A stretch of DNA of 5,235 nt from Planctomycetales bacterium (GCA_007127495.1 SKZG01000447.1:1-5235); one strand, 5' to 3'; counted from the first letter of the stretch, positions 1-5,235 are shown. Notes: a model not told the origin generated them from the sequence alone. Numbers and translations are program-made.

Positions 1-2
1 AG

Positions 3-392
3 ACGGATGCCGACCAGAGCAAGCCGGAAGCCGCGGCAGGCGTTTCGTCGGCGATGGCGGCTCGCAACGTCCTGCAAACGTACGACGTAACGGAAATCAC
101 GCCCAAGCAGCTCACCGAAATGATCCAACGCCTGTTTGACGTCGGGGTGATCACGCAGCAGGAACTCGAGCAATTGGCTGCGATCCGCCTGGACCTTGAC
201 CTAGCCGGGATTGATCCGGACGAATCGATCGATCTACTGCAATTTTACCACCAAAAGGTTGCCGATTTGCACCGGCGGCGCTCCGACGTTGCCGCTGTAC
301 CCGACGCCCTGCGGAGGCGGCTCGATTGGATCGAAAAGTTCGCCTTGGTTCAGGCCGCCTCCGGGCCGGCCGGGGTCGACTCGACGGTTTAA
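3..392 (+). CDS. C-terminal part of an uncharacterised small protein (5' partial)
   Basis: The frame is open from the window's left edge to a TAA at 390-392, giving at least 129 residues. The first in-window ATG (54-56) has no Shine-Dalgarno sequence in front of it and the codons before it read as normal protein, so the true start is probably upstream of the window. The visible part has a 'YDVTEITPKQL' segment followed by predicted amphipathic helices ('TEMIQRLFDVGVITQQELEQLAAI', written here in overlapping pieces only as TEMIQRLF and ITQQELEQL) and an Asp-rich 'LDLDLAGIDPDESIDLL' stretch. There is no membrane segment, signal peptide or catalytic motif. Short uncharacterised bacterial proteins with a 'YDV/L-x-x-I-[ST]-P' opening followed by 'G-x-I-[ST]' and an acidic residue look similar to me from memory, but I cannot name a family. 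It is followed by a 170-base gap and a tRNA gene, so it seems to be the last gene of its transcript. I am fairly sure it is coding and do not know the function. Confidence 0.72.
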   Translation, partial: TDADQSKPEAAAGVSSAMAARNVLQTYDVTEITPKQLTEMIQRLFDVGVITQQELEQLAAIRLDLDLAGIDPDESIDLLQFYHQKVADLHRRRSDVAAVPDALRRRLDWIEKFALVQAASGPAGVDSTV

Positions 393-403
393 CCCGGACG
401 GCG

Positions 404-443
404 CCGGCCGGTTTCCTCGGTCGCCTCGGTCGCCACCGTTTTT
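404..443 (+). terminator. Possible weak intrinsic terminator
   Basis: Just behind the upstream gene, CGGT (427-430) and ACCG (435-438) can form a 4-bp stem with a CGCC loop, followed directly by five T (439-443). An additional 8-base self-complementary block CCGGCCGG occurs at 366-373 and again at 404-411 and could make a larger outer hairpin with a 30-base loop. The short stem is weaker than a typical intrinsic terminator, and the T run also overlaps the proposed -35 box of the tRNA promoter. This is a tentative call. Confidence 0.25.
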
Positions 444-468
444 CATCGGGCGCACCATGTGGTATACT
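440..468 (+). promoter_or_regulatory. Sigma-70-type extended -10 promoter for the tRNA-Leu gene
   Basis: A TATACT box (463-468, five of six matches to TATAAT) is preceded directly by TGG (460-462), which fits the TGn extended -10 element. TTTTCA (440-445, four of six matches to TTGACA) lies 17 bases upstream of it. Transcription would start near 475, leaving a leader of about 88 bases before the tRNA at 563. The leader has a 5-bp inverted repeat (CGCCG 498-502 with CGGCG 514-518) and a 12-base palindrome (530-541). Spacing and box quality are good; planctomycete promoter consensus is less well defined, which limits certainty. Confidence 0.5.
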
Positions 469-562
469 CCGGGATGCGAGGTCGGCGCACACCCATACGC
501 CGTTTCCCGCAGGCGGCGCTTCGCACTTCGGCTGCGCAGCCCCGCACCATACCCCTTCCTTC

Positions 563-644
563 GCGAGAGTGGCGGAACTGGCAGACGCGCTGGACTTAGG
601 ATCCAGTCCCGAAAGGGGTCGGGGTTCGAATCCCCGCTCTCGCA
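563..644 (+). tRNA. tRNA-Leu (anticodon UAG)
   Basis: All cloverleaf parts can be traced. The acceptor stem is GCGAGAG (563-569) with CTCTCGC (637-643), all seven pairs matched. The D stem is GCG (572-574) with CGC (586-588) around a loop containing GG. The anticodon stem is CTGGA (590-594) with TCCAG (602-606), and the loop is CTTAGGA (595-601) with anticodon TAG at 597-599, so it decodes CUN leucine codons. A long class II variable arm (CCC-GAAA-GGG, 608-617) and a T arm CGGGG-TTCGAAT-CCCCG (620-636) follow. The discriminator base is A644, as expected for leucine. CCA is not encoded (the next bases are TCT), so it must be added after transcription. The long variable arm separates it from all but Leu, Ser and Tyr tRNAs, and the anticodon settles leucine. 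Confidence 0.97.
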
Positions 645-652
645 TCTTCTCC

Positions 653-709
653 TTATACGCGCAACTCTTCTTCTTGCGCGCAACTCTTCTTTATACGCGG
701 AACAACAGT
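653..709 (+). repeat. 19-base tandem repeat immediately downstream of the tRNA
   Basis: Three consecutive 19-base units start at 653, 672 and 691. The 15-base core CGCGCAACTCTTCTT is perfect at 658-672 and 677-691. The first and third units both begin TTATACGCG (653-661 and 691-699), while the second begins TCTTGCGCG; the third unit decays after about 9-12 bases. The tRNA 3' end and its flank (CGCA-TCTTCT, 641-650) resemble the unit's CGCA-ACTCTTCT, so the array may have grown from the tRNA end by slippage or duplication. That origin is inference; the repeat itself is directly visible. Confidence 0.75.
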
Positions 710-843
710 CGGCGGCCGGTATAGGTTCCGCTCCTGGTCGGATTCGGCGCGTCCCATCGGAATGGACGTACTGGTTCGCAGTCCGGAACCCCCAAAACCG
801 GAAAGCAGGAAGCCTGGGAGGTTCAGGAATTGTGTGTCGTCTA

Positions 844-858
844 TTCCTGTTACAGGAA
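844..858. promoter_or_regulatory. Operator-like palindrome upstream of the efflux gene
   Basis: TTCCTGT (844-850) and ACAGGAA (852-858) are perfect inverted arms around a single central T. A third half-site, CAGGAA, lies 20 bases upstream (824-829) in the same orientation as the right arm. A short dyad of this size, 100 bases in front of a transport gene, is typical of a dimeric repressor or activator site, for example a TetR- or MarR-type regulator; no regulator gene is visible in the window. I could not find a convincing -35/-10 pair around it, so its position relative to the promoter is unknown. Confidence 0.45.
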
Positions 859-863
859 AGCGT

Positions 864-899
864 CAAAGTTTAACGATTGAGCTGCCGATATCAACTTTG
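864..899. repeat. Inverted repeat in the 5' region of the efflux gene
   Basis: CAAAGTT (864-870) and AACTTTG (893-899) are perfect 7-base arms separated by 22 bases. It follows the operator-like palindrome by five bases and ends 59 bases before the start codon, so it could be a second protein-binding dyad or a hairpin in the leader RNA. No T run follows, so it is not a terminator. Confidence 0.35.
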
Positions 900-945
900 C
901 CGATTACCCGGACTTCAGGCACGCGCTGCCTATTGCCCATCGATT

Positions 946-950
946 GAGGA
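946..950 (+). promoter_or_regulatory. Ribosome binding site deciding the ATG start at 959
   Basis: GAGGA (946-950) complements the 3' end of 16S rRNA and lies 8 bases before the ATG at 959-961. It overlaps an in-frame TTG (944-946) that would otherwise extend the protein by five residues; that TTG has no Shine-Dalgarno of its own. The spacer between GAGGA and ATG is seven C and one A. Confidence 0.75.
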
Positions 951-958
951 CCCCCCCA

Positions 959-3352
959 ATGAAACGGCCTGTTCATTCCATTTCCAGCTTCGCGCTTCTG
1001 GTGGCAGCCTCCTTGCTATACGGATGTATGCCGCAGCAACCGTTCTATTTGTTTGAAGACGGCGACCTTTCGCACTACATGGACCGGGCGACCCAAATCG
1101 AGGTTCCCGACGTCGACCCATATACCCTCGGCGAGGTCGAAGGCACAGCGCGGCCCCTCTCGCTACAGAATGCGGAGCCGGGCGAAATCTGGGACCTCTC
1201 CTTGGAAGAAGCCGTGCAAACGTCGCTGGCCAACGGAAAGATTCTCAAGCGACTGGGCGGGGCTGTCGCGCCCGGAATGCCTGCCGATTTCCTGATGCAA
1301 AACCCGATGTTGGCCACAACCATCTATGACCCGGCGATTGCGGAAAGCGATCCGCGGCAGGGCGTTGAAGCCGCTCTGGCGGCGTTCGATACCCAACTTC
1401 GGGCCAATGTATTTTGGGAAAAGAACGACACCCCTCAGAACATCGCCGGCCTGTTCACGCAGTTCCGCCCGAGCGTGTTTCAGCAAGACCTTGGCACCTT
1501 CCAGGCGCAGTTGCAGAAGACGGCCGCGACCGGCGGCACGTGGGCGGTGCGGCATAATGTGCGTTATGAATGGAATAACCAGCCGGTTTTCGATCCGGCC
1601 ACAGGGACCGGCTCGCGCGCCTTCTCCAGCGACTGGAACGTGAACCTGGAGGCCGAAATGCGCCAGCCGTTGCTCCAGGGCGCCGGCACGCAGTTCAATC
1701 GCATTGCCGGTCCGGGCGCCGTCCCCGGATTCTACAATGGCGTGGTGATCGCGCGGATCAACACCGACATCGCCCTGGCCGATTTCGAAGCCGGCGTGCG
1801 CGACTCGGTGGCCGACGTCGAGAACGCCTACTGGGAACTCTATTTCGCCTACCGGAACCTCGATGCCGTGGTGGCTGGCCGCGACAGCGCCCTGACCACC
1901 TGGCGGCGCATCCATGCACTGTACCGAATCGGCGCCCGCGGCGGCGAAGCCGAGAAAGAGGCCCAGGCACGCGAGCAATACTTCCAGTTCCGCAGCGCCG
2001 TCGAGCAGGCGCTCCATCGCCTCTACTCCGGCGAGGCGAAGCTCCGGTACATGCTGGGCCTGTCCGCGACCGACGGCCGGCTCATTCGGCCCACCGACGA
2101 ACCGACCAGCGCCAAGGTCGTCTTCGACTGGCAGGACGCCCTGGCCGAAGCCCTCGCCCGCAATTCCGAACTCCGCGAGCAGAAGTGGCTCGTCAAGCGC
2201 CGCGAGATGGAACTGCTTGCCTCGAAGAACTTCCTCATGCCCCGGCTGGACGCCGTCGGACGATACCGCTGGCTGGGGCTTGGCAATGACCTGCTCCGGG
2301 CAAATGCCTCGTCCAACTTCCAGGATCCCGACTCCAGCGCCTATGCCGTCATGACCGGCGGCGATTTTCAGGAATGGCAACTCGGGGTGGAATTCAGCAT
2401 GCCGCTGGGCTTCCGGCGCGAAATGGCCGGCGTGCGAAACGCCGAGCTGACCCTCGCCCGCGAGCGAGCCCGATTGCAGGAAATGGAACTGGAGCTTTCG
2501 CACCAGCTTTCCCACTTCATTCGCGAAATGGAATCGCAGTACGTCCTGGCGCAAACGACGTGGAACCGCCGCGCAGCGGCCCAACGCCAGGTGCAGGCGG
2601 TGGCCGAGGCGTACGACACGGGCACGGTCACCATCGACGTGCTGCTCGAAGCGCAGCGCCGTTTGGCGGTTGCCGAGAGCGAGTACTTCCGCTCCGTGGT
2701 CGACTACAACACCGCCATCACGCAGGTTCACAAGCGGAAGGGCTCGCTACTGGAGTACAACGGCGTCTTCCTGGCCGAGGGGCCGTGGCCCGCCAAGGCC
2801 TACTTCGATGCCCACCGCCGCGCTCGCGAACGCGACGCCGGCGTGTACCTCGACTACGGGTTCACCCGCCCGAGAGTCATCAGCCGCGGTCCCATCCAGC
2901 AGGATGCCGGCTACCCGTTGGGCGCGTACTCCGACGTCCTGTACGACGAGTTGGGTGAAACCTGGCTGGACGCGGCCGACGAGCCGGCGGCGGGGTTCGA
3001 ACCGGTCGAGTCGGGCATTCACGAGCTGGAATCCATTCCCACACCCGCCCCCACGCCGCCAGGCGGCCGGGTTCCCACCCCGCCAACGCCCGACCCCGAT
3101 CCGCAGGCACGTCGCGGCGCAAGCGGCGCCACGCTGGCGGCCACCGCGCCGGCGGCCTCGCCCCGCCCGACCGACGTCGGATCCCGGCTCGAAACGCTCA
3201 GCGGGTTGTCCGCACCTGCTGAGCCGTCGGCCGGCACGGCCGAGGCCGAGCCGGGATGGTCGGCGGTACGGCCGGCCTCGTTCGAGCAGCCCGTCGTGCA
3301 ACCCTCCGCGGCCGCGCCCTCCCCTACCGGATGGCGCAACGTCCGCCAGTGA
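959..3352 (+). CDS. TolC-family outer-membrane efflux lipoprotein with a Pro/Ala-rich C-terminal tail
   Basis: A 797-residue protein of the outer membrane efflux protein (OEP/TolC) type, the trimeric exit duct of tripartite pumps and type I secretion. The N-terminus is a lipoprotein signal: KR, a hydrophobic core, then LLYGC with the lipidated Cys at about residue 23; Met follows, so no inner-membrane retention signal is seen. OEP repeat 1 starts at 'LSLEEAVQTSLANG' (about residue 79) and contains beta segments 'TWAVRHNVRYEW' and 'NLEAEMRQPLLQGAG' (about 228-245), then long coiled helices with 'DVENAYWELYFAYRNLDA'. Repeat 2 starts near 'WQDALAEALARNSEL' (about 391), with beta segments near 432 and 'QLGVEFSMPLG' near 474, and closes with helices ending 'VTIDVLLEAQRRLAVAESEY'. 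From about 690 the chain is Pro/Ala-rich and probably disordered. Typical TolC proteins have 430-500 residues, so the insertion in repeat 1 and the tail are extra; large forms are usual in planctomycetes. No adaptor or pump gene is adjacent. Substrate unknown. Confidence 0.93.
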   Translation: MKRPVHSISSFALLVAASLLYGCMPQQPFYLFEDGDLSHYMDRATQIEVPDVDPYTLGEVEGTARPLSLQNAEPGEIWDLSLEEAVQTSLANGKILKRLGGAVAPGMPADFLMQNPMLATTIYDPAIAESDPRQGVEAALAAFDTQLRANVFWEKNDTPQNIAGLFTQFRPSVFQQDLGTFQAQLQKTAATGGTWAVRHNVRYEWNNQPVFDPATGTGSRAFSSDWNVNLEAEMRQPLLQGAGTQFNRIAGPGAVPGFYNGVVIARINTDIALADFEAGVRDSVADVENAYWELYFAYRNLDAVVAGRDSALTTWRRIHALYRIGARGGEAEKEAQAREQYFQFRSAVEQALHRLYSGEAKLRYMLGLSATDGRLIRPTDEPTSAKVVFDWQDALAEALARNSELREQKWLVKRREMELLASKNFLMPRLDAVGRYRWLGLGNDLLRANASSNFQDPDSSAYAVMTGGDFQEWQLGVEFSMPLGFRREMAGVRNAELTLARERARLQEMELELSHQLSHFIREMESQYVLAQTTWNRRAAAQRQVQAVAEAYDTGTVTIDVLLEAQRRLAVAESEYFRSVVDYNTAITQVHKRKGSLLEYNGVFLAEGPWPAKAYFDAHRRARERDAGVYLDYGFTRPRVISRGPIQQDAGYPLGAYSDVLYDELGETWLDAADEPAAGFEPVESGIHELESIPTPAPTPPGGRVPTPPTPDPDPQARRGASGATLAATAPAASPRPTDVGSRLETLSGLSAPAEPSAGTAEAEPGWSAVRPASFEQPVVQPSAAAPSPTGWRNVRQ

Positions 3353-3372
3353 CGTGCCTTGGCCCCATGCAT

Positions 3373-3417
3373 ACGACAACCCCGATGGCCGAATGCCTCA
3401 ATACGGGAACTTGTCGT
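3373..3417 (+). repeat. Inverted repeat just behind the efflux gene
   Basis: ACGACAA (3373-3379) and TTGTCGT (3411-3417) are perfect 7-base arms, with a possible inner CCC/GGG pairing (3381-3383 with 3405-3407). It begins 20 bases after the stop codon and could fold in the mRNA 3' end. It is not followed by a T run, so it is not a classical intrinsic terminator; it might protect the mRNA end or mark a factor-dependent terminator. Confidence 0.35.
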
Positions 3418-3758
3418 CGACCTCGGCCGTGGAAAGCTCGATCAGAAACGGAACCAGACCCCTTCTAAAGGCGTCAGACGGCATTGTGCCACATCGTCCT
3501 TCGACCACTCCTCATCGTGCAAGCGCGATCTGGTTTGGAGTTGTAGTGGAGTAGGTCACGACGTCCCGGAAATCATTCGAGGGGCAGGAAGACCATACCG
3601 ACAATACCGCGATGAATACCGGTTACGTTGTGCCATTCATTATGGACGATGCAGCGGTGCTCGGCAAGTCACTCACACAACACGCGGTGTGTGCTCGCGC
3701 ACTTCCCCGTCGCCGGTCAGTTCGCCTTCGAGCAACTATACTCGCCGCGTGCCGTGAT

Positions 3759-3831
3759 TGCGCTCTTGTAGGATGGACATTCTTGTCCGTCTTCGCTTTG
3801 ACGGGCAAAAGCCCATCTTACGGAAAGCGCA
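3759..3831. repeat. Planctomycete-type dispersed hairpin repeat (REP/MITE-like)
   Basis: Two arms, 3768-3791 and 3800-3821, pair across an 8-base loop: of 22 aligned positions 18 are Watson-Crick, two are G-T wobbles and two are mismatches, with a 2-base bulge on the left arm. Outer bases TGCGCT (3759-3764) and AGCGCA (3826-3831) also pair, so the whole element is a 73-base imperfect palindrome. Both arms carry the pattern GTA-(A/G)-GATGG and end CCGTC at the loop side. Read as protein it gives GWTFLSV on the + strand and TDKNVHPT on the other, phrases I recall from many short spurious planctomycete proteins, so I take it as a copy of a dispersed repeat. The recurrence is from memory and was not searched. 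Four T at 3833-3836 follow, so it could also stop transcription. Confidence 0.6.
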
Positions 3832-3841
3832 GTTTTAGGGG

Positions 3842-3937
3842 CTCTTCCGTTTCCGGGTGCAGTCACCCTTTGTTTTCGGGACGGCACGGCGGCGGGTGCC
3901 TACTACATTACGCGGCCTTCACCTAGAAACGGAAGAG
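3842..3937. repeat. 12-base perfect inverted repeat bracketing 72 bases
   Basis: CTCTTCCGTTTC (3842-3853) and GAAACGGAAGAG (3926-3937) are exact reverse complements. The left arm begins 10 bases after the preceding hairpin element. The enclosed 72 bases contain two smaller hairpins (GGGTG/CACCC at 3855-3868 and GGCAC/GTGCC at 3883-3900). No direct duplication of flanking bases is seen, so there is no proof of transposition. It may be a non-autonomous element remnant or a structured RNA region. Confidence 0.5.
3855..3876 (+). terminator. Candidate intrinsic terminator hairpin
   Basis: GGGTG (3855-3859) and CACCC (3864-3868) form a 5-bp GC-rich stem with the loop CAGT, followed directly by TTTGTTTT (3869-3876). 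This is the best stem-plus-T-run in the long gap, but it is about 500 bases behind the efflux gene's stop codon, so it would end a long 3' untranslated region or an unannotated non-coding transcript. The stem is short. Confidence 0.4.
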
Positions 3938-4056
3938 GCGTCTTAGTCGCGGCGAGTATATCGTGAGTAATCCGGGGGGATGCGGCCTTTTCCCGCGTCT
4001 CCCGTGGCCCGCATGCCGCGCAGCAGCGCGGTTCGCGGGTTTATGGGCTGCAAAGT

Positions 4057-4087
4057 TTGGCCGTAACGTGTATGATAGAGGTATAGT
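4057..4087 (+). promoter_or_regulatory. Possible sigma-70-type promoter for the TPR gene
   Basis: TATAGT (4082-4087) matches five of six positions of the -10 consensus and TTGGCC (4057-4062) four of six of the -35 consensus, but the 19-base spacer is longer than usual. A second -10-like box, TATGAT (4071-4076), has no good -35 partner. The local dip in GC content here fits a promoter. Transcription would begin about 75 bases before the start codon. Confidence 0.28.
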
Positions 4088-4156
4088 CGTACGCGAAGCC
4101 GGCGAACCGCCGATGGCTGCTGCCAGGTTCGTTCGGCCCGTCCAGCACCCCCTTGT

Positions 4157-4160
4157 GGAG
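4157..4160 (+). promoter_or_regulatory. Ribosome binding site for the TPR gene
   Basis: GGAG (4157-4160) lies 8 bases before the ATG at 4169-4171, the same spacing as in the efflux gene upstream. It supports this ATG as the start of the open frame that runs to the window edge. Confidence 0.6.
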
Positions 4161-4168
4161 TAGATTCC

Positions 4169-5235
4169 ATGCATCGGCGAAAGTCGGCCGCGAGCGTCCT
4201 TCGCCTGGCAAGGCCGTGGGCATTGAAGCGTGGCGCTGCCTCGGCCTGCGCCGCCGTGCTCCTGGCGCTGGCGATGCCGGCGGCGGTTGCGGGCCAGGAG
4301 CGCAGCGTGCCGAGCCTCCGGTATCACGCGCTGTTCGCCCACCTGCACGACGGGGAGTACGAGGACGCTCTGCGCGGGTTTCGGGACGAGGGTCGGGGTG
4401 CGATCAAAACGCCGCAGTCGAGGTGGATCGATTCGATCTGCTATCACACGATGACCGGCGAGTCGTACTACCACATGGGCCGACTGCGCGAGGCGTTGGA
4501 CCATTATACCTCGGCGCTGCAGCTCTATGCGGCCTTTCCCGGCTGGATGCTCCGCGTCCAGTTCCCGCCCGCCATCCGGCCCGCGAACGTCGGCGCCCGC
4601 GTGCAGATACCCTGGGGCCGCACATCGCGGCGGGCGCAGTTGGGGGCCTACCCAGCCAGCATGCTCATTGCGCAAGGGCAGATCGATCAGAATGAAGTGG
4701 TCAAGCACGGGGGCATCGTTCAGCAGGCCACGCTGATGCCCATCAATGTGCAGGAGATCGTTCGCACCACGACCTTGGCCATCCGGCGTCGCGCGGAGTT
4801 GCTGGGGCCGGTGGCGCCGCACGACCCGCTCACGCAGGAGGTGCTCTCGGCCCTGGCACGCCGTCCCGGCCCGCCCAACCACTGGTCGGAGGCGTGGATC
4901 GACGTCCAGCTCGGGTTGGCGTATGCCGCGGCAGGCAAAGACGCCGAGGCCTCGCAACACCTGCAGCGCGGCATGATGGCGGCAGGGCAGTTCGACCATG
5001 CGTACACGTCAACCGCCCTGCTGGAATTGGGCCGGTTGGCCCTGCGGCAGGGGAATTTCGACGTTGCGGGCAATTTCTTTCTCGAAGCCACCTACTCGGC
5101 CGTGTACTATTCCGATTTGGGCGTGCTGGAAGAAGCATTTCGTCTGGCAACGCTCACGCACATCCTTTCCGGACGACGCGGCATCTATCCGCCGCTGGCC
5201 GCCGCCGCCGGCTGGGCGCGAACCAAGGGCTATCG
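4169..5235 (+). CDS. Secreted TPR-repeat protein, N-terminal part (3' partial)
   Basis: From the ATG at 4169 the frame stays open for 355 codons to the window edge, so the C-terminus is missing. The start is supported by the GGAG site and by the signal peptide directly behind it: a basic n-region (HRRK, later KR), a hydrophobic stretch at about residues 23-38, and a likely cleavage after AVA (about residue 41). The mature part is helical with tetratricopeptide-like repeats: one near 52-75 ('YHALFAHLHDGEYEDALRGF'), a clear one at about 91-120 ('GESYYHMGRLREALDHYTSAL'), one near 244-270 ('LGLAYAAAGKDAEASQHL') and one near 284-310 ('LLELGRLALRQGNFDVAGNF'). Between them lies a non-TPR segment with 'PWGRTSRR' and 'EIVRTTTLAIRRRAELLGP'. 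It matches my memory of large planctomycete secreted TPR proteins of unknown role, probably scaffolds for protein-protein contacts outside the cytoplasm. Not evidently co-transcribed with the efflux gene, 816 bases upstream. Confidence 0.85.
   Translation, partial: MHRRKSAASVLRLARPWALKRGAASACAAVLLALAMPAAVAGQERSVPSLRYHALFAHLHDGEYEDALRGFRDEGRGAIKTPQSRWIDSICYHTMTGESYYHMGRLREALDHYTSALQLYAAFPGWMLRVQFPPAIRPANVGARVQIPWGRTSRRAQLGAYPASMLIAQGQIDQNEVVKHGGIVQQATLMPINVQEIVRTTTLAIRRRAELLGPVAPHDPLTQEVLSALARRPGPPNHWSEAWIDVQLGLAYAAAGKDAEASQHLQRGMMAAGQFDHAYTSTALLELGRLALRQGNFDVAGNFFLEATYSAVYYSDLGVLEEAFRLATLTHILSGRRGIYPPLAAAAGWARTKGY

Larger units (their letters stand above)
3353..4168. other. 816-base intergenic region without a convincing gene
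   Basis: Open frames of up to 132 residues exist here on the + strand, but they lack ribosome binding sites, are rich in Arg, Cys and Ser as expected for chance frames in GC-rich DNA, and run through inverted repeats. The region holds an inverted repeat at 3373-3417, a bulged CACAC/GTGTG hairpin around 3676-3693, the hairpin repeat at 3759-3831, a 12-base inverted repeat at 3842-3937 and the presumed promoter and ribosome binding site of the TPR gene near its right end. A 10-base sequence AGAAACGGAA occurs at 3444-3453 and again at 3925-3934. Confidence 0.6.

Noticed and set aside
653..709. CRISPR array behind the tRNA
   Set aside because: The repeats are head-to-tail with no spacers and only about two and a half units; no cas gene is present.
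211..873. Long overlapping frames on both strands across the tRNA
   Set aside because: They run through a complete tRNA-Leu and its promoter, lack ribosome binding sites and have no recognisable protein features.
762..947. 61-codon frame ending just before the efflux gene
   Set aside because: It spans the operator-like palindrome and the second inverted repeat, and no Shine-Dalgarno precedes its ATG. Coding is unlikely.
944..958. TTG at 944 as the start of the efflux gene
   Set aside because: The TTG overlaps the Shine-Dalgarno used by the ATG at 959 and would put an extra RTPP before a normal lipoprotein signal peptide.
1163..2731. 522-codon open frame on the minus strand
   Set aside because: It is the mirror of the efflux gene. 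High GC at third positions leaves the opposite strand free of stops; its translation has no recognisable domain.
3676..3693. CACAC/GTGTG hairpin as a separate regulatory site
   Set aside because: The stem needs a bulged A and a 3-base loop, and alternating CA/GT runs often give such pairings by chance.
3359..3757. 132-codon open frame behind the efflux gene
   Set aside because: No ribosome binding site precedes it, it runs across an inverted repeat and its composition (Arg, Ser, Cys, Thr) is that of random GC-rich sequence. No family was recognised.
3612..3926. 104-codon open frame including GWTFLSV
   Set aside because: The only recognisable part is the translation of the dispersed hairpin repeat, which marks it as a spurious call.
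3923..4999. 358-codon open frame on the minus strand
   Set aside because: It lies antisense to the TPR gene, which has a ribosome binding site, a signal peptide and recognisable repeats in its own frame. The minus frame reads as Arg/His/Pro-rich chance sequence and extends into the hairpin-bearing gap.

Overview
This 5,235-base, GC-rich window looks like chromosomal DNA from a planctomycete (perhaps the Pirellulales side), a placement inferred from content rather than proven. Three things support it. The large TolC-type outer-membrane protein has the insertions and phrasing I associate with planctomycete members of that family. The TPR-rich secreted protein at the right edge is of a type common there. 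A hairpin repeat at 3759-3831 has a six-frame translation (GWTFLSV on one strand, TDKNVHPT on the other) that I recall recurring in spurious planctomycete protein calls. All three genes and the tRNA lie on the + strand.

Layout. (1) 3-392: the 3' end of a gene that begins before the window and encodes a small, acidic-to-mixed helical protein of unknown function. (2) 393-562: an intergenic stretch with a short T-tailed hairpin and a good extended -10 promoter, then a tRNA-Leu with anticodon UAG (563-644, no encoded CCA). (3) 645-958: non-coding, with a degenerate 19-base tandem repeat directly behind the tRNA, a 15-base perfect palindrome that looks like an operator, and a GAGGA ribosome binding site. 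(4) 959-3352: a 797-residue TolC-family outer-membrane efflux lipoprotein with two OEP-type repeats and an unusual Pro/Ala-rich C-terminal tail. (5) 3353-4168: 816 bases with no convincing gene, but with several inverted repeats, the planctomycete-type hairpin repeat and a 12-base inverted repeat 72 bases apart. (6) 4169-end: the start of a secreted or periplasmic TPR protein whose reading frame stays open to the window edge; it is truncated on the right.

How the parts relate. The three protein genes are separated by hundreds of bases and each seems to have its own expression signals, so I see no operon. The TolC-like gene has no periplasmic adaptor (HlyD/MFP) or inner-membrane pump gene beside it here, so it would have to work with partners encoded elsewhere. 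I did not find a convincing new multi-gene system. The most interesting material is the non-coding structure around the tRNA, in front of the efflux gene and in the 816-base gap.
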